This document shows positions 34,640 through 44,964 of a stretch of DNA of 64,000 nt, one piece after another. Location: contig NC_087063.1 of NCBI RefSeq assembly GCF_963678635.1, forward strand, positions 53,829,074 through 53,893,073, written 5' to 3'. Within the stretch, counting starts at the first letter, position 1; each line of letters opens with the position of its first letter. Below the pieces are notes generated by a model, which was given only the letters and a program-made list of their open reading frames with translations, ran no database searches and was not told where the DNA came from. A program made the translations under genes and the position numbers. The DNA comes from Symsagittifera roscoffensis (lineage: Eukaryota; Xenacoelomorpha; Acoela; Convolutidae).

Positions 34640-35395
34640 AAGTCTTGGGACAGAGCAGTCTTGGGATAGTGGTCTTGGGACAGGGTCTTGGGACAGTGGT
34701 CTTGGGACAGGGTCTTGGGACAGTGGTCTTGGGACAGGGTCTTGGGACAGTGGTCTTGGGACAGTGGTCTTGGGACAGGGTCTTGGGACAGGGTCTTGGG
34801 ACAGTGGTCTTGGGACAGGGTCTTGGGACAGTGGTCTTGGGACAGTGGTCTTGGGACAGGGTCTTGGGACAGGGTCTTGGGACAGGGTCTTGGGACAGTG
34901 GTCTTGGGACAGGGTCTTGGGACAGGGGTCTTGGGACAGTGGTCTTGGGACAGGGTCTTGGGACAGTGGTCTTGGGACAGTCTTGGGACAGTGGTCTTGG
35001 GACACTAGTCTTGGGACACTAGTCTTGGGACACCAGCCTTGGGACACTGGTCTTGGGACACTACCCTTGGGACACTAGTCTTGGGACACTAGTCTTGGGA
35101 CACCAGCCTTGGGACACTGGTCTTGGGACACTACCCTTGGGACACTAGTCTTGGGACAGTAGTCTTGGGACACTAGCCTTGGGACACTAGTCTTGGGACA
35201 GTAGTCTTGGGACACTGGTCTTGGGACACTACCCTTGGGACAGTAGTCTTGGGACACTAGCCTTGGGACACTAGCCTTGGGACAGTAGTCTTGGGACACT
35301 AGCCTTGGGACACTGGTCTTGGGACAGTAGTCTTGGGACACTAGTCTTGGGACAGTAGTCTTGGAACAGTGGTCTTGGTACAAGGGTCTTAGGAC
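34640..35395 (+). repeat. Minisatellite, 13-14 bp unit, about 50 copies
   Basis: The unit is GGTCTTGGGACAGT and variants. The first half (to about 35000) alternates 13-base units with AGG and 14-base units with AGT. The second half uses ACT, ACC and AGT variants arranged in a higher-order pattern, with a block of about 70 bp appearing twice between 35010 and 35150. Copies are almost identical, so the array is young or homogenised. It is part of the transcribed leader. Confidence 0.95.
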
Positions 35396-35803
35396 ACTAA
35401 CGGAGAGTACTGTGATAGTGACGAATAGTCTTGGGACGGTATAGAAATTGAAGTCAAATTACAACAAGTGCGTTTTAAGACAGAATAAGACAAATCGAAA
35501 TAGGTAGGGTTAAGACCAAATTAAGGAAAATTTTTCGGAGGTTTTAGAAAGAGAATTGGATAAGGTTTTTAACACGTTGTACAGAATTTGTTACCACAAA
35601 AAAATATTTTTTTTACCCTTAGAATAGAATCGTGTATATAATAAAATTGTAAATAGAAGCAGTTGTAAATAGAAATAATGAGGCGGAGTAGGGTACCGGT
35701 GCTCGAAAAAAGGTCAAGTGGATCAAACACGAAATATAATTCATCGCTGCGCGGAACGACATCAACGGGCCCAAAGATAACGAAGACGAACTTTTCAGTT
35801 AAC

Positions 35804-36724
35804 ATGGTCAGCACAAGGAGTACAGCGGAGAACAGGGCGAAAGAGGGCACGGAAGGGGAGCGAGTAGAACCCACCATCGAGATTGATCTAGAGACACCCG
35901 ATCAAAGTGTGGATGAAACAAGGAAGATGGCGACAGAGTCAACTCCAATGCCCAATGCAGAGGAACCGAACCAGAAACCCATAGAGTTCTCACCGATAGA
36001 TGACGCGGAAGATGCAATAGGCAACACCGAAGAAACGGTGAAAGAAGACTCTCAAGTAAAGAGGACATCTTTTACGGAAAAATTGGGAATAATGTTCGGA
36101 ATAAAAACAAAAGAAAACGTGACTGAAGAACCAAAAGCAGAAAGAGCACGAACGTTTGGGACAGTGAGCACGAAGACCTCAGAAGCCAATCCAAGAGAGG
36201 AACAAGCTAAAGCAGAGGCTACGGCCGAAGAGAGACCGACAGCTGACCATGAAGAGACTAACATTGAGCTGGGTGACTTGTTGGCGAAATTAAATCAGAT
36301 TGACAAAAGACTTAAGCACAGTGAAGAAGACAGAGAGGTGATAAAAAAGGAGATAAGATACAACAAGCACGAGTATCTAGACAGTTATTTTAACCTAGCT
36401 AAGGCAACAGATGAGAGACTCAAGGAAATGTCAGATAAGGTAGAAGCCACCAATGAAGAACGAGAAAAGAACATCAAAACAGACATGCAACAGTTGAAGA
36501 ACCGATATGATGATGTCAACAGCCAATTAGGGAGCCTGGAAAGGAGAATGGACACAATGAGCAGGAGTCAAGCCGAGAGTTCGTGTGAAATACAGGCAAA
36601 GTTGGATGCAATCTTGAGAGGTTCTACTCCACAAGAAAGACCGGCAGCGGATCGTACGCAAAGCACCAGAGTTGACTTTGTAGAACCACAAGGAACAAAC
36701 GGCAATCGACACCGTTGCCCTTAA
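35804..36724 (+). CDS. Giant element ORF1: acidic coiled-coil protein
   Basis: This frame of 306 residues is open from 35678, but I place the start at the ATG at 35804 because the second element (63830) begins with a similar protein: both start MV-TRS and share a -ESTP- block some 45 residues in. Residues 1-130 are Glu/Thr/Pro-rich and probably disordered. From about 190 to 290 heptad-like spacing (LLAKLNQIDKRLK, LGSLERRMDTM) indicates a coiled coil. No known domain is seen. It precedes Gag and could be a Gag leader, a chaperone or an accessory structural protein. Its end overlaps the ORF2 frame, open from 36676, by 49 nt in the -1 register. Confidence 0.75.
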   Translation: MVSTRSTAENRAKEGTEGERVEPTIEIDLETPDQSVDETRKMATESTPMPNAEEPNQKPIEFSPIDDAEDAIGNTEETVKEDSQVKRTSFTEKLGIMFGIKTKENVTEEPKAERARTFGTVSTKTSEANPREEQAKAEATAEERPTADHEETNIELGDLLAKLNQIDKRLKHSEEDREVIKKEIRYNKHEYLDSYFNLAKATDERLKEMSDKVEATNEEREKNIKTDMQQLKNRYDDVNSQLGSLERRMDTMSRSQAESSCEIQAKLDAILRGSTPQERPAADRTQSTRVDFVEPQGTNGNRHRCP

Positions 36725-39700
36725 CCAGGGATGCGATAAGCATAGCACCAACAGCTGCGAAAACAATAATGAAGAATGGAACGTCGAATACAACGACTGC
36801 TCCGGGAGATTCAACAGCTAACAGCAACACAGGACCGGATGCTATGACATGGGCCAGCACTTGGGAGATGATGAACAGGACTCTAGAGGCCTTCGCCACG
36901 AGGAACACTGACTCGAGCGACAGGAGAGAGGGAAAATCAAGAAAGACATTCAAGAAGCCAAAAGAATTCAAGGACGACTCTGATGGATGCATTGACACTT
37001 GGGTGGAAGTGATGAGATTACATCTAGAACAAGATAACTTGAGTGACGAAAGACAAGCATGTACAGCCATACTGAGCAACTTGGAAGGAACGGCATTAAA
37101 ATGCGTGGTCGCAAAGAAGGAGGAAGAACGCGACACCGCGGACAAGATCTTCGAGATATTGCTGAATCGGTTCGGGTCAGGCATGAAGGGTCACCAAGCG
37201 ATGATGCGATTTGAAAAGAGAAGGCAGAGGGACGACGAGTCAATAGATCGGTTCCTAGATGACCTCGAGAGCTTGAGAAGGAGGAGTGACCCAGAGGAGT
37301 CGACAAATAGACGGAACTTTAGCATTGCCTCGAAGTTCATCGATGGGGTGAAAAGTGATGACTTAAGGACAATGTTAGCAACATACTACACATTGTCGAA
37401 GGACAGCGCACCCACCCCAGAAGAAATGAGACAGAAATCAAGAGAATACATGCTGATGAAACCTAAGAAGTACTCATATTCCGAAAACAGGAACACGCAA
37501 GGGGGAAGCCAACCCCAGAGGTCATCATGGTACAAACCTAGAGATGATATGGACAAGCGCAGATCATGCGCGAACTGCGGGTCAGCGGATCATCATGTGG
37601 CTGACTGCACAACGTACAAACAAGGCATGAAGAGCCTAGGTTATGCACCGGATGAAGAGGATATGAGCCAGATGGAGGAACACGAGTACTACAATGGCTT
37701 AATCATCAAGATAGGCGCCAGATGCTTCTTCTGTAACCAGGAGGGGCACTTCAGAATGGATTGTCCCTTGTTCTGGGAAGCGGTCAAGGACCAGAATCAC
37801 CCCAAACATAAGTTGGCATTAGCGGCGGTGCAGAATCAGCGGAACAGGCAAAACGAGTTCGAATCTAGGAACTTAGGGGCACCAAACACCGAATTGCCGA
37901 CGAAGACAGTGAAAGCTGTCACACATGTTAGCGGTGCGTTAGACTCCGCAGCCGGAAGCTCTCTAGAGATAAATTATGAGAAAGCGGCGACGGAAGCAAT
38001 TGCCAAAGTGAAACAAGATCTGGCAGCGAAAGAAATAGAGCAACGACTAAAGTTGGAGATCGAAAGACAGAATTTTAACGAAGCATTAACCGGATCGAAC
38101 TCAATACCAGAGGCTAGAACGGGCTCAATGAAGACCGGGAATTGTAACACCGTGAAAATGGTGACAGGTAAACCTTTTGGAATATCGAAAATCGGAGCAA
38201 GAATAATGTCGATAATCACAGTGGGCGGACACGAGGTAACCAGAAACTTGAGCGAGCCGAGCGACCAGACGATAATGCACATTGACGTGTATGCAGACTA
38301 CTTGAGTGGAATAAGTCCACAAACGACTTCTAGAGCGCTCAGGGCACTACTCACGAGAGGGGGCAGCAAATCGGTACGTGTTGATAATAGGTACACTGAA
38401 GCTTATGGTCCACACGAGGTCATGCTAAATATAGATGGAATCAACATCTATACCAAGACGATGATAACATGCGACGAAGACCTAATTGGACAAATCTATG
38501 TAGGGAAAGAAGAGTTGAAAGTAAGATCGATCGGACACTGTGCCATGCTTGAAGAAGATGCAATGCACATCGGGACGGAAGCAGACGTGACAGGGCACGT
38601 GCTAGAAATAAATGGCAAAAAGACTCAGTTGCGTGGATTACTTGACACGGGAGCAGTCTTGAGCGTCATACCAATCGAAACATGGGAAAAGATGGGCTTT
38701 GACAAAGGTGACTTGATAGACTCGAGAATACGGCTGTCAGCTGCAAACAAAGGGGCCCTACGGGTGCTGGGCAGGACGCCGATAATAGCCCTCAATTTGG
38801 GGGAACGTAACCTGTGGATGAGCTTCATCGTGGTAGAAAACCTAGATGAATCTGACCAATTCATTTTGGGCAGAGACTTCATCAGGAATTTCGACGTAGC
38901 GATTGATCTAAATAATGCAATGTTCAGGATACGGAACCCGGATAGGAGGTACGCAATCAAACCGGTAAATTTAATAATGGCGAATGAAAACAAAGCACCG
39001 GTATTCTTGAGTAGGAGAGTGAGGTTAAAAGCTAATGAAGCGGCAATCGTAAGCTTGAGGATGAAAAATTATAATGAACTAAGTGACAACAAGCAAGTGT
39101 GTATAGTTCCGAATCCCAATAGTCAAAGCGCTGCTGTTTTAGGAAGATCATTTTCGATAACGAAGAGCGGCCTCTGCGTCAGTGTCTTGTTGAATACCCT
39201 TGATATACCGATCACGATACAGAGAGGGAGGAAGCTGGGATATGCGTTACCGGTTAAAACTCGATATGAAACAATTGAAAACTCAAAACAAAATGAAGTT
39301 GTTGATTGTCCCAACCACAGGGACAAAATTTGTATCTTGAGACGATTGCAGAGAATAAAAGATTCTTCAGGTCTTATCAAATCACTTAAGTCAGAAACGG
39401 ACGATGGGCTTTCGAGCTGTTCGAACTTTCCAGAGCGACCCACACTAGATGAAATGCAAATTGATAAACCGGTTCTGCCGGAGATTGAACACTTAAGGGG
39501 CAAACTGAAAGATGAACAGCTCGAAGCTATCAAGGACGTACTAGAGCGAAACGAGGAGGTCTTTTCAAGGCATAAGGCGGATATCGGGTGTTGTAATTTT
39601 GTTGAACATGAAATTGAACTTGAGGAAAACGCGGTACCACACAGGGAGGGGGCGAGGCGCATGACCCCACACAAATCGGACGCGTGTAGAAAAGAAATCG

Positions 39701-42700
39701 AAACGTTACTAGAGTATGACATGATAGAACCATCCAAGTCACCGTGGGCGTGTGGAGTAGTGATGGCCAAAAAGAAAGGCGACCAGTTAAGGTTTTGTTG
39801 TGACTTTCGATACCTGAACTCCGTCACGGTGAAGGATGCCTATCCCATACCTAGAATTGATGAGAGCCTCTCGAAGTTAGGTGATGCGAAATTTTTTACG
39901 ACTCTTGATTTAGGCTCGGCCTTTTGGCAGGTACCATTAAGGAAGCAAGACAGGGACAAGACAGGGTTCGCCTGCGAGTTGGGTCTGTTTCAATGGAAAC
40001 GGATGCCGTTTGGACTCTGCAATGCAACAGCCACGTTTCAGCGGCTGATGGCACACGCGTTGATAGGCGTGACGAAGAAGTACGGCAACCTGGTAATGTG
40101 CTACGTGGACGACGTGGTAATAGCAACGCCGACACTAGAAGACCACATCGAGAGGCTTGACGAGGTGTTCGCGTGCATGAAAAGATCGGGGCTGAAGTGT
40201 AAACCATCAAAGTGCGAGATACTCAAGGACTCGATTAAATACTTGGGAAGGATGGTAGATAAGCACGGCATCAGACCTGATCCAGACGCCGTGGAAGCAG
40301 TCCTAACCTGGAAATCACCGAAGACGGAGCACCAGCTGATGAGCTTCCTGGGTTTCGCCAACTATTATAGAGAATTCATCAAGGGCTATGCGGACAAGGT
40401 ATACCCGATGCAACAACTAATGAGACATAAGGGCAAGAAGTTCACGTGGAACAACGCGGCAGAAGAGTCATTCCAGAGAATAAAGAAAGAGCTATGTGAG
40501 GCACCAGTACTGGGTATGCCGACAGAGAAGGGGATGTACGTGCTAGACACGGACGCGTCAGTAGTCGCTATTTCTGGGATTCTCCATCAAGAACAAGAAT
40601 GGAATGGGAAGACAGTCTTGAGACCAATAGCATACGGGAGCAAGGTCCTAAGTGACACAGAAATGAAGTACGGAGCACCGAAAGCAGAGATGTTCGCGGT
40701 GGTCACCTTTGTCGAAAAATACAGAGCATACCTAGGCAGTGAGCCCTTCAAGCTGCGAGTCGACAACCGAGCACTAAGCTGGCTGAAAACGTACTCAATG
40801 GACCAGAGCTATATTGGGAGGTGGATAGTTCGCTTGGATGGATACAACATGATAATTGAGCACAGAACACGAGATAAACATCAAAATGCTGACAGCTTGA
40901 GTAAGAAGACGGAGTTCTACGAGAGGCAAGAACAAAGAGAGGCGGACAGACCTGAGATCAAAGACGGCTTCTCCTTCATGGACAAAGAAACGTACGACAG
41001 TCTTCCACTCACGAGATGGCTGGACAAATCAGGCAAACCGATTGAAGATCATCCCGAATTGCCGAAAGAGCCTCTTGAAAAGACCATCTTGAAGAAAAGC
41101 AGAGGGATTCCGATAGGAATAATGCTCAAGTCCAAGATCGTGAGGGAAACACTTAAGGCAAAAGGTTATGATCTCATCCTGGTAGAGGAGGGAACGGTCC
41201 GAATAGATGAAGACTTAATGAGGTTGCTTGAGAAACTATCAGATGACAAGCCCGTGATCCAAGGGAAAGGTCAGGAGGCACCGGAACTAACCATACTTCG
41301 GAGAGAAGAAACAGTGAACAATACTGACGTCCCAAAAGGAAGCATCACTGATAGCAAGGAAGTTGTGCGATCACTAGTTGAAAAAATCCCCGAAAAAATT
41401 CTGGAACAGACAAAAGTCAGGGATAAGAAAGTAACATTCAGAGAAGAAGTTGAACACCTGGGACTAGATCAAGAGTCCGGGGAGTGGTCCAGATTCATGG
41501 AAGAAGACGAAACCGGAGAAGGGAAATTGTCCGGGGAGCGTGAAGAATGGGATGAAGACTCGGATGAGAGCAGCGAAGACCAAGACAGTCTATGCATGAT
41601 ACTGGCGGAAGAGAAGATAAGACAGCACGACAGGGAATTACAGACGGATCCATCTTCAGGGACGTACAATCTGGAAATACAAGAGGTACGAGGTGGTGAA
41701 GAGCTCGAGAAAATAGCAGTTTCAAGAAAACCACTAAGGGAACTATCGTGCAACTCAAACGTCAGAACGAATCTGGTACCAGAAGACGACATGAAAATCG
41801 TGAAAAGGATGATATGTGTGAAGCTGAGCGATGACATCCACAACCCTGGTGAAATGAATGGACAGATCATGGCGCTAAAGGAGCACGTTAAGGCGAGATA
41901 CAGGCTGTCTGACCTAATAAGGGCCCAGAAGAATGACAAAATGACAAGTAACCTCTCCAAATGGATCCATTCGGGAGTCAAGGAGAAGGGGGAACTTGAG
42001 GAAGACAGCTACAAGATCTTGAGCCAGTTCTACAAAGAAAAGAGAGATTTACTTTATCACACAGCTGAAGGGGTGGTAGCGTGCAAGAGAAGAGATGAGG
42101 AAAAAATATTACACAAACACAACCTCATCATACTACCACAACTGTACCAAACGGAAGTGCTTTTCAGATCACACGACCAGATGGGCCATCAGGGGATAGA
42201 TAAAGTACAACAAAGGATACTTCACAGATTTGACTGGCCGGGAATGAGAAAAGCTTGCGAGAGGTGGGTGAATGCCTGCCTAGCATGCCTTCAAGTAAAA
42301 GACCCAAGGAAGATGAAGTTTCCCCTCAAGTCTGTCGAGAGTTCGGAATTCAATGAAGTGGTGCAGATAGACCATCAGAAAATCTGCATGACGGAGTCGG
42401 GTTATAACCAAATACTAGTTATAATAGATCACTTCACCAAGTTGGCGGAAGCGGTTCCGTGCCAGACAGCCTCAGCAGAGGAGACATGTGATCACCTGAT
42501 AACGCATTGGATATCGCGATATGGTTGTCCAATGACTTTCCAGTCAGACAACGGCAAGGCTTTTGTGGGGGACTTGACAAAAGAATTGATGAAGAGATCA
42601 CACATTGCTCAAGCACACTCGACGACCTATCATCCACAGACCAATGGGTTGGTAGAGAGACAGAACAGGACACTGGTCAACATGCTCAGGGTGTACTGCT

Positions 42701-44400
42701 CGAGATACATGACGGACTGGGACAAATACCTGCCACAAGTAGTAGGAGCCTATAATAGTACTCAGCACTCAACGACGGGTATCAGTCCTTTCATGATGTT
42801 GACAGGCAGGGAAAGGGCAATGCCTCTAACATTCTTCTACCCGGAGTACGAGGGGAAGAGGACGTCACCTCAAGCATACGTGAAGGAAGCGATCAAAAGA
42901 CAACAAGAGCTAAACGAGCTATGTCGGAGAAACACGGCGCAAGCGCAAATGAGGCAACGCAAGAAATATGACGAAAAGATACTAAGAGCAAAGCCATACG
43001 AAGTGGGCCAATACGTGTGGGTCTTCCAAAATGTCATACCGCCCAAGCGAACAAAGAAACTACTCAAGAAATGGAGAGGACCGTTCATGATTACGGAAGT
43101 ACATCAACAAGGACGGTTCTATCGCTTGAGTACAGGGCGAGCAGCACATTACGAAAATCTGAAGCCTCATGTCCCGTCCCCGGAGGACTGGTGCCTACCA
43201 AAAGACATGGAAGGTCTTGAGTACCTGGTGGTGGAACCAGCGTGCGAGGTGAATGAGAAAGGCACTAGAGAGAAAAATGATGGTAATGAGAACTTGAGTT
43301 TGGACGACAACGAAAAGATAGAAGTGGAGTCGGATGCAGGTTCATTTGTAGAAGAAGACTGGAACGACCCAGAGCAAAACGAGGTACCGAAGTGGATGGA
43401 GCCGGATCGACCAACACCACCGGAAACCAGGACTGGCAATCGTAAACGCACAGGCATGAGGTACAATAGGTACGGGGATGACTTCTTGATCGATAAGATA
43501 CAGCCAGACAAGTTGGGCGATGAACTACTAAGCGCAGGCGAACTGGAAGCCGAAGAGGAATGGCAGGTCATTGACGATGGTGGACATTATCCGCAGGATG
43601 ATTACTCGACGCCAGAATTGGAGACGGATCTCGAGCAGAGTGAAATAGAAAGGAGGGAGAACACGAACTTGAGGATTCTAGAGTGGATGCGTGATGTCAA
43701 AGACGAGAGCCGCGAAGGACAAAGCATTCATCAAATCGATGTATCAGCAGCAAATTACATGAAGACAGAGGACCCTCTTTTCGGATGGACAGCAACAGAC
43801 AGGCCACTGGACATCCCCAAGGACAATTCAGACCCGACTACATCGACGGGGACGTCGATAAATATTTTTGTCCGGGGAGTGGGGGTAGGACTTACCCACA
43901 CCGAAAATTTGATGATAAAGAAGCTCAAGGAAGTGAGGGAAACAAGCGGATTGGAACTGGAGGAAGAAGAACCAGAGCCTACCATAGGAAGGAATTTCAA
44001 AACGAAATTCGAAATACCCAATGAATACTCAGAGAACATCATGATAACGGATAGCGACTTCATCCTGTCAAACAGGACCAGCGCGATCTGCATCACGGCG
44101 GACATGAGTTTCAAATCAAGATTGGAGGCTGACTTCAAAAGAGAGTACCAGAACGTAGAGTTTCTGTTTAGACAGAGGCCAGGACTGGGAGGCATGGCAG
44201 CGCTTCCACCGTCAGTGGCACAGGTCCCGGGCAAATACCTCTGCTTCCTAGTAACGAGAGTCAACGACAGAAACACAATTGATCCCGAACACGTGATATT
44301 GGCACTGACAAGACTACGTGACTTCATGATTGAAAGAGGAATAGTGGAGGTCTCGATGCCGGTGTACGACCCAAACAGGGGCAAACTGAGCTCGAGATAA
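36715..44400 (+). CDS. Giant element ORF2: Gag-Pol with C-terminal macro-like domain
   Basis: This is the replication polyprotein (2561 codons from the first non-ATG start, open from 36676). In order, with residue numbers counted from 36715: Gag helical domain (about 80-240), zinc knuckles CANCGSADHHVADC (284) and CFFCNQEGHFRMDC (336), aspartic protease LLDTGAVLSVIP (641), reverse transcriptase with FTTLDLGSAFWQVPL and YVDD (1130), RNase H DTDASVVAISGIL (1278), integrase zinc domain HDQMGHQG / CLACLQ (1820-1857) and core D1885, D1944, E1979, then KKWRGPFMITEV. A 350-residue acidic linker leads to residues 2440-2561, which resemble an OARD1-type macro domain (GLGGMAALPP, KYLCFLVTRVN, IVEVSMPVYD) but end before the GCGLD-like loop. 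No stop or frameshift is present. Translation probably needs frameshifting or re-initiation after ORF1. The gypsy order of domains is clear; the macro call is by pattern only. Confidence 0.92.
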   Translation: MPLTRDAISIAPTAAKTIMKNGTSNTTTAPGDSTANSNTGPDAMTWASTWEMMNRTLEAFATRNTDSSDRREGKSRKTFKKPKEFKDDSDGCIDTWVEVMRLHLEQDNLSDERQACTAILSNLEGTALKCVVAKKEEERDTADKIFEILLNRFGSGMKGHQAMMRFEKRRQRDDESIDRFLDDLESLRRRSDPEESTNRRNFSIASKFIDGVKSDDLRTMLATYYTLSKDSAPTPEEMRQKSREYMLMKPKKYSYSENRNTQGGSQPQRSSWYKPRDDMDKRRSCANCGSADHHVADCTTYKQGMKSLGYAPDEEDMSQMEEHEYYNGLIIKIGARCFFCNQEGHFRMDCPLFWEAVKDQNHPKHKLALAAVQNQRNRQNEFESRNLGAPNTELPTKTVKAVTHVSGALDSAAGSSLEINYEKAATEAIAKVKQDLAAKEIEQRLKLEIERQNFNEALTGSNSIPEARTGSMKTGNCNTVKMVTGKPFGISKIGARIMSIITVGGHEVTRNLSEPSDQTIMHIDVYADYLSGISPQTTSRALRALLTRGGSKSVRVDNRYTEAYGPHEVMLNIDGINIYTKTMITCDEDLIGQIYVGKEELKVRSIGHCAMLEEDAMHIGTEADVTGHVLEINGKKTQLRGLLDTGAVLSVIPIETWEKMGFDKGDLIDSRIRLSAANKGALRVLGRTPIIALNLGERNLWMSFIVVENLDESDQFILGRDFIRNFDVAIDLNNAMFRIRNPDRRYAIKPVNLIMANENKAPVFLSRRVRLKANEAAIVSLRMKNYNELSDNKQVCIVPNPNSQSAAVLGRSFSITKSGLCVSVLLNTLDIPITIQRGRKLGYALPVKTRYETIENSKQNEVVDCPNHRDKICILRRLQRIKDSSGLIKSLKSETDDGLSSCSNFPERPTLDEMQIDKPVLPEIEHLRGKLKDEQLEAIKDVLERNEEVFSRHKADIGCCNFVEHEIELEENAVPHREGARRMTPHKSDACRKEIETLLEYDMIEPSKSPWACGVVMAKKKGDQLRFCCDFRYLNSVTVKDAYPIPRIDESLSKLGDAKFFTTLDLGSAFWQVPLRKQDRDKTGFACELGLFQWKRMPFGLCNATATFQRLMAHALIGVTKKYGNLVMCYVDDVVIATPTLEDHIERLDEVFACMKRSGLKCKPSKCEILKDSIKYLGRMVDKHGIRPDPDAVEAVLTWKSPKTEHQLMSFLGFANYYREFIKGYADKVYPMQQLMRHKGKKFTWNNAAEESFQRIKKELCEAPVLGMPTEKGMYVLDTDASVVAISGILHQEQEWNGKTVLRPIAYGSKVLSDTEMKYGAPKAEMFAVVTFVEKYRAYLGSEPFKLRVDNRALSWLKTYSMDQSYIGRWIVRLDGYNMIIEHRTRDKHQNADSLSKKTEFYERQEQREADRPEIKDGFSFMDKETYDSLPLTRWLDKSGKPIEDHPELPKEPLEKTILKKSRGIPIGIMLKSKIVRETLKAKGYDLILVEEGTVRIDEDLMRLLEKLSDDKPVIQGKGQEAPELTILRREETVNNTDVPKGSITDSKEVVRSLVEKIPEKILEQTKVRDKKVTFREEVEHLGLDQESGEWSRFMEEDETGEGKLSGEREEWDEDSDESSEDQDSLCMILAEEKIRQHDRELQTDPSSGTYNLEIQEVRGGEELEKIAVSRKPLRELSCNSNVRTNLVPEDDMKIVKRMICVKLSDDIHNPGEMNGQIMALKEHVKARYRLSDLIRAQKNDKMTSNLSKWIHSGVKEKGELEEDSYKILSQFYKEKRDLLYHTAEGVVACKRRDEEKILHKHNLIILPQLYQTEVLFRSHDQMGHQGIDKVQQRILHRFDWPGMRKACERWVNACLACLQVKDPRKMKFPLKSVESSEFNEVVQIDHQKICMTESGYNQILVIIDHFTKLAEAVPCQTASAEETCDHLITHWISRYGCPMTFQSDNGKAFVGDLTKELMKRSHIAQAHSTTYHPQTNGLVERQNRTLVNMLRVYCSRYMTDWDKYLPQVVGAYNSTQHSTTGISPFMMLTGRERAMPLTFFYPEYEGKRTSPQAYVKEAIKRQQELNELCRRNTAQAQMRQRKKYDEKILRAKPYEVGQYVWVFQNVIPPKRTKKLLKKWRGPFMITEVHQQGRFYRLSTGRAAHYENLKPHVPSPEDWCLPKDMEGLEYLVVEPACEVNEKGTREKNDGNENLSLDDNEKIEVESDAGSFVEEDWNDPEQNEVPKWMEPDRPTPPETRTGNRKRTGMRYNRYGDDFLIDKIQPDKLGDELLSAGELEAEEEWQVIDDGGHYPQDDYSTPELETDLEQSEIERRENTNLRILEWMRDVKDESREGQSIHQIDVSAANYMKTEDPLFGWTATDRPLDIPKDNSDPTTSTGTSINIFVRGVGVGLTHTENLMIKKLKEVRETSGLELEEEEPEPTIGRNFKTKFEIPNEYSENIMITDSDFILSNRTSAICITADMSFKSRLEADFKREYQNVEFLFRQRPGLGGMAALPPSVAQVPGKYLCFLVTRVNDRNTIDPEHVILALTRLRDFMIERGIVEVSMPVYDPNRGKLSSR

Positions 44401-44964
44401 TGGTGCATCTTCACAAGAAGTACTACTTGAGCATCGCCTGAGTCGGGTACATGGAGGTATCAGGTCGGGTGTGAGGGAGGAGTCTTGAGTTAGGTACTGG
44501 GGTGCGGCGCAGGTAAAAGGATCTTAAGATGTGATTGGCATGACAATTGAATTTTAAAAGAAAGAATTGATGGTGCTAAAACATAAAATGAATCTGCATG
44601 TTCTTAAAGGAAAATCCAATCGAATTGCTTTAAGTGATATGAGAATGATAAGATTTTAACCATATGGGTAGAAGGGGGGTCTCTAGGTTAGGAACGTGAC
44701 ATGCTAAGTTTTAATAAGCTTTCTGTTTTCAGATCGAGTTTGAAAAACAAAGTTGAAAGTCCAACTACACTCAAGCGAGAAACAAAAAGAGAGAATCTTG
44801 ATTGAACACGCGATAATCCGAATCTACAGCAAGTAGTTGCAAGAGAACATTTCTAGAGAATTCTTGAATTGGGTAATACTTGAGTTGGTAAGGTAATTCT
44901 TGAGTTGGTAAGGTAATTCTTGAGCTGGTTAACATCTACCTATATACATCCCGAAGTTGCAAAA
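44401..44964 (+). other. Spacer between ORF2 and ORF3 with direct repeats
   Basis: This is non-coding. Just before ORF3 an element of about 20 bases, built on TTCTTGAGTTGGTAAGG, is repeated (about 44861-44935, three to four copies, the last diverged). Each copy contains TTG/GTAAGG, which looks like a splice donor, and CTTGAG, a hexamer frequent throughout this element. It could serve a subgenomic or spliced mRNA for ORF3, which is far from the 5' end; that is inference. Confidence 0.5.

Larger units (their letters stand above)
33141..35803 (+). other. Long untranslated leader of the giant element
   Basis: About 2.7 kb separates the primer-binding site from ORF1. It holds three tandem copies of a 69-bp unit (33609-33800), poly(A)-rich stretches (33360-33440) and the minisatellite at 34640-35395. 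The open frames inside the minisatellite are products of the repeat. Such a leader would need internal initiation, splicing or re-initiation for ORF1 to be translated; no internal signal is evident. Confidence 0.6.

Noticed and set aside
34558-35078. Several long overlapping open frames on both strands rich in Leu-Gly-Gln-Thr or Pro-Ser-Gln-Asp
   Set aside because: They are produced by the 14-bp minisatellite, whose unit lacks stop codons in several frames. No start context, conservation or domain supports them.
34640-35395. Regular short repeats resembling a CRISPR array
   Set aside because: Units are contiguous 13-14 bp tandem copies without unique spacers, inside a eukaryotic retroelement.
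36968-44414. Many minus-strand frames of 60-230 codons opposite Gag-Pol
   Set aside because: They are antisense shadows of a strongly biased coding region, with Ser/Leu-rich nonsense composition.
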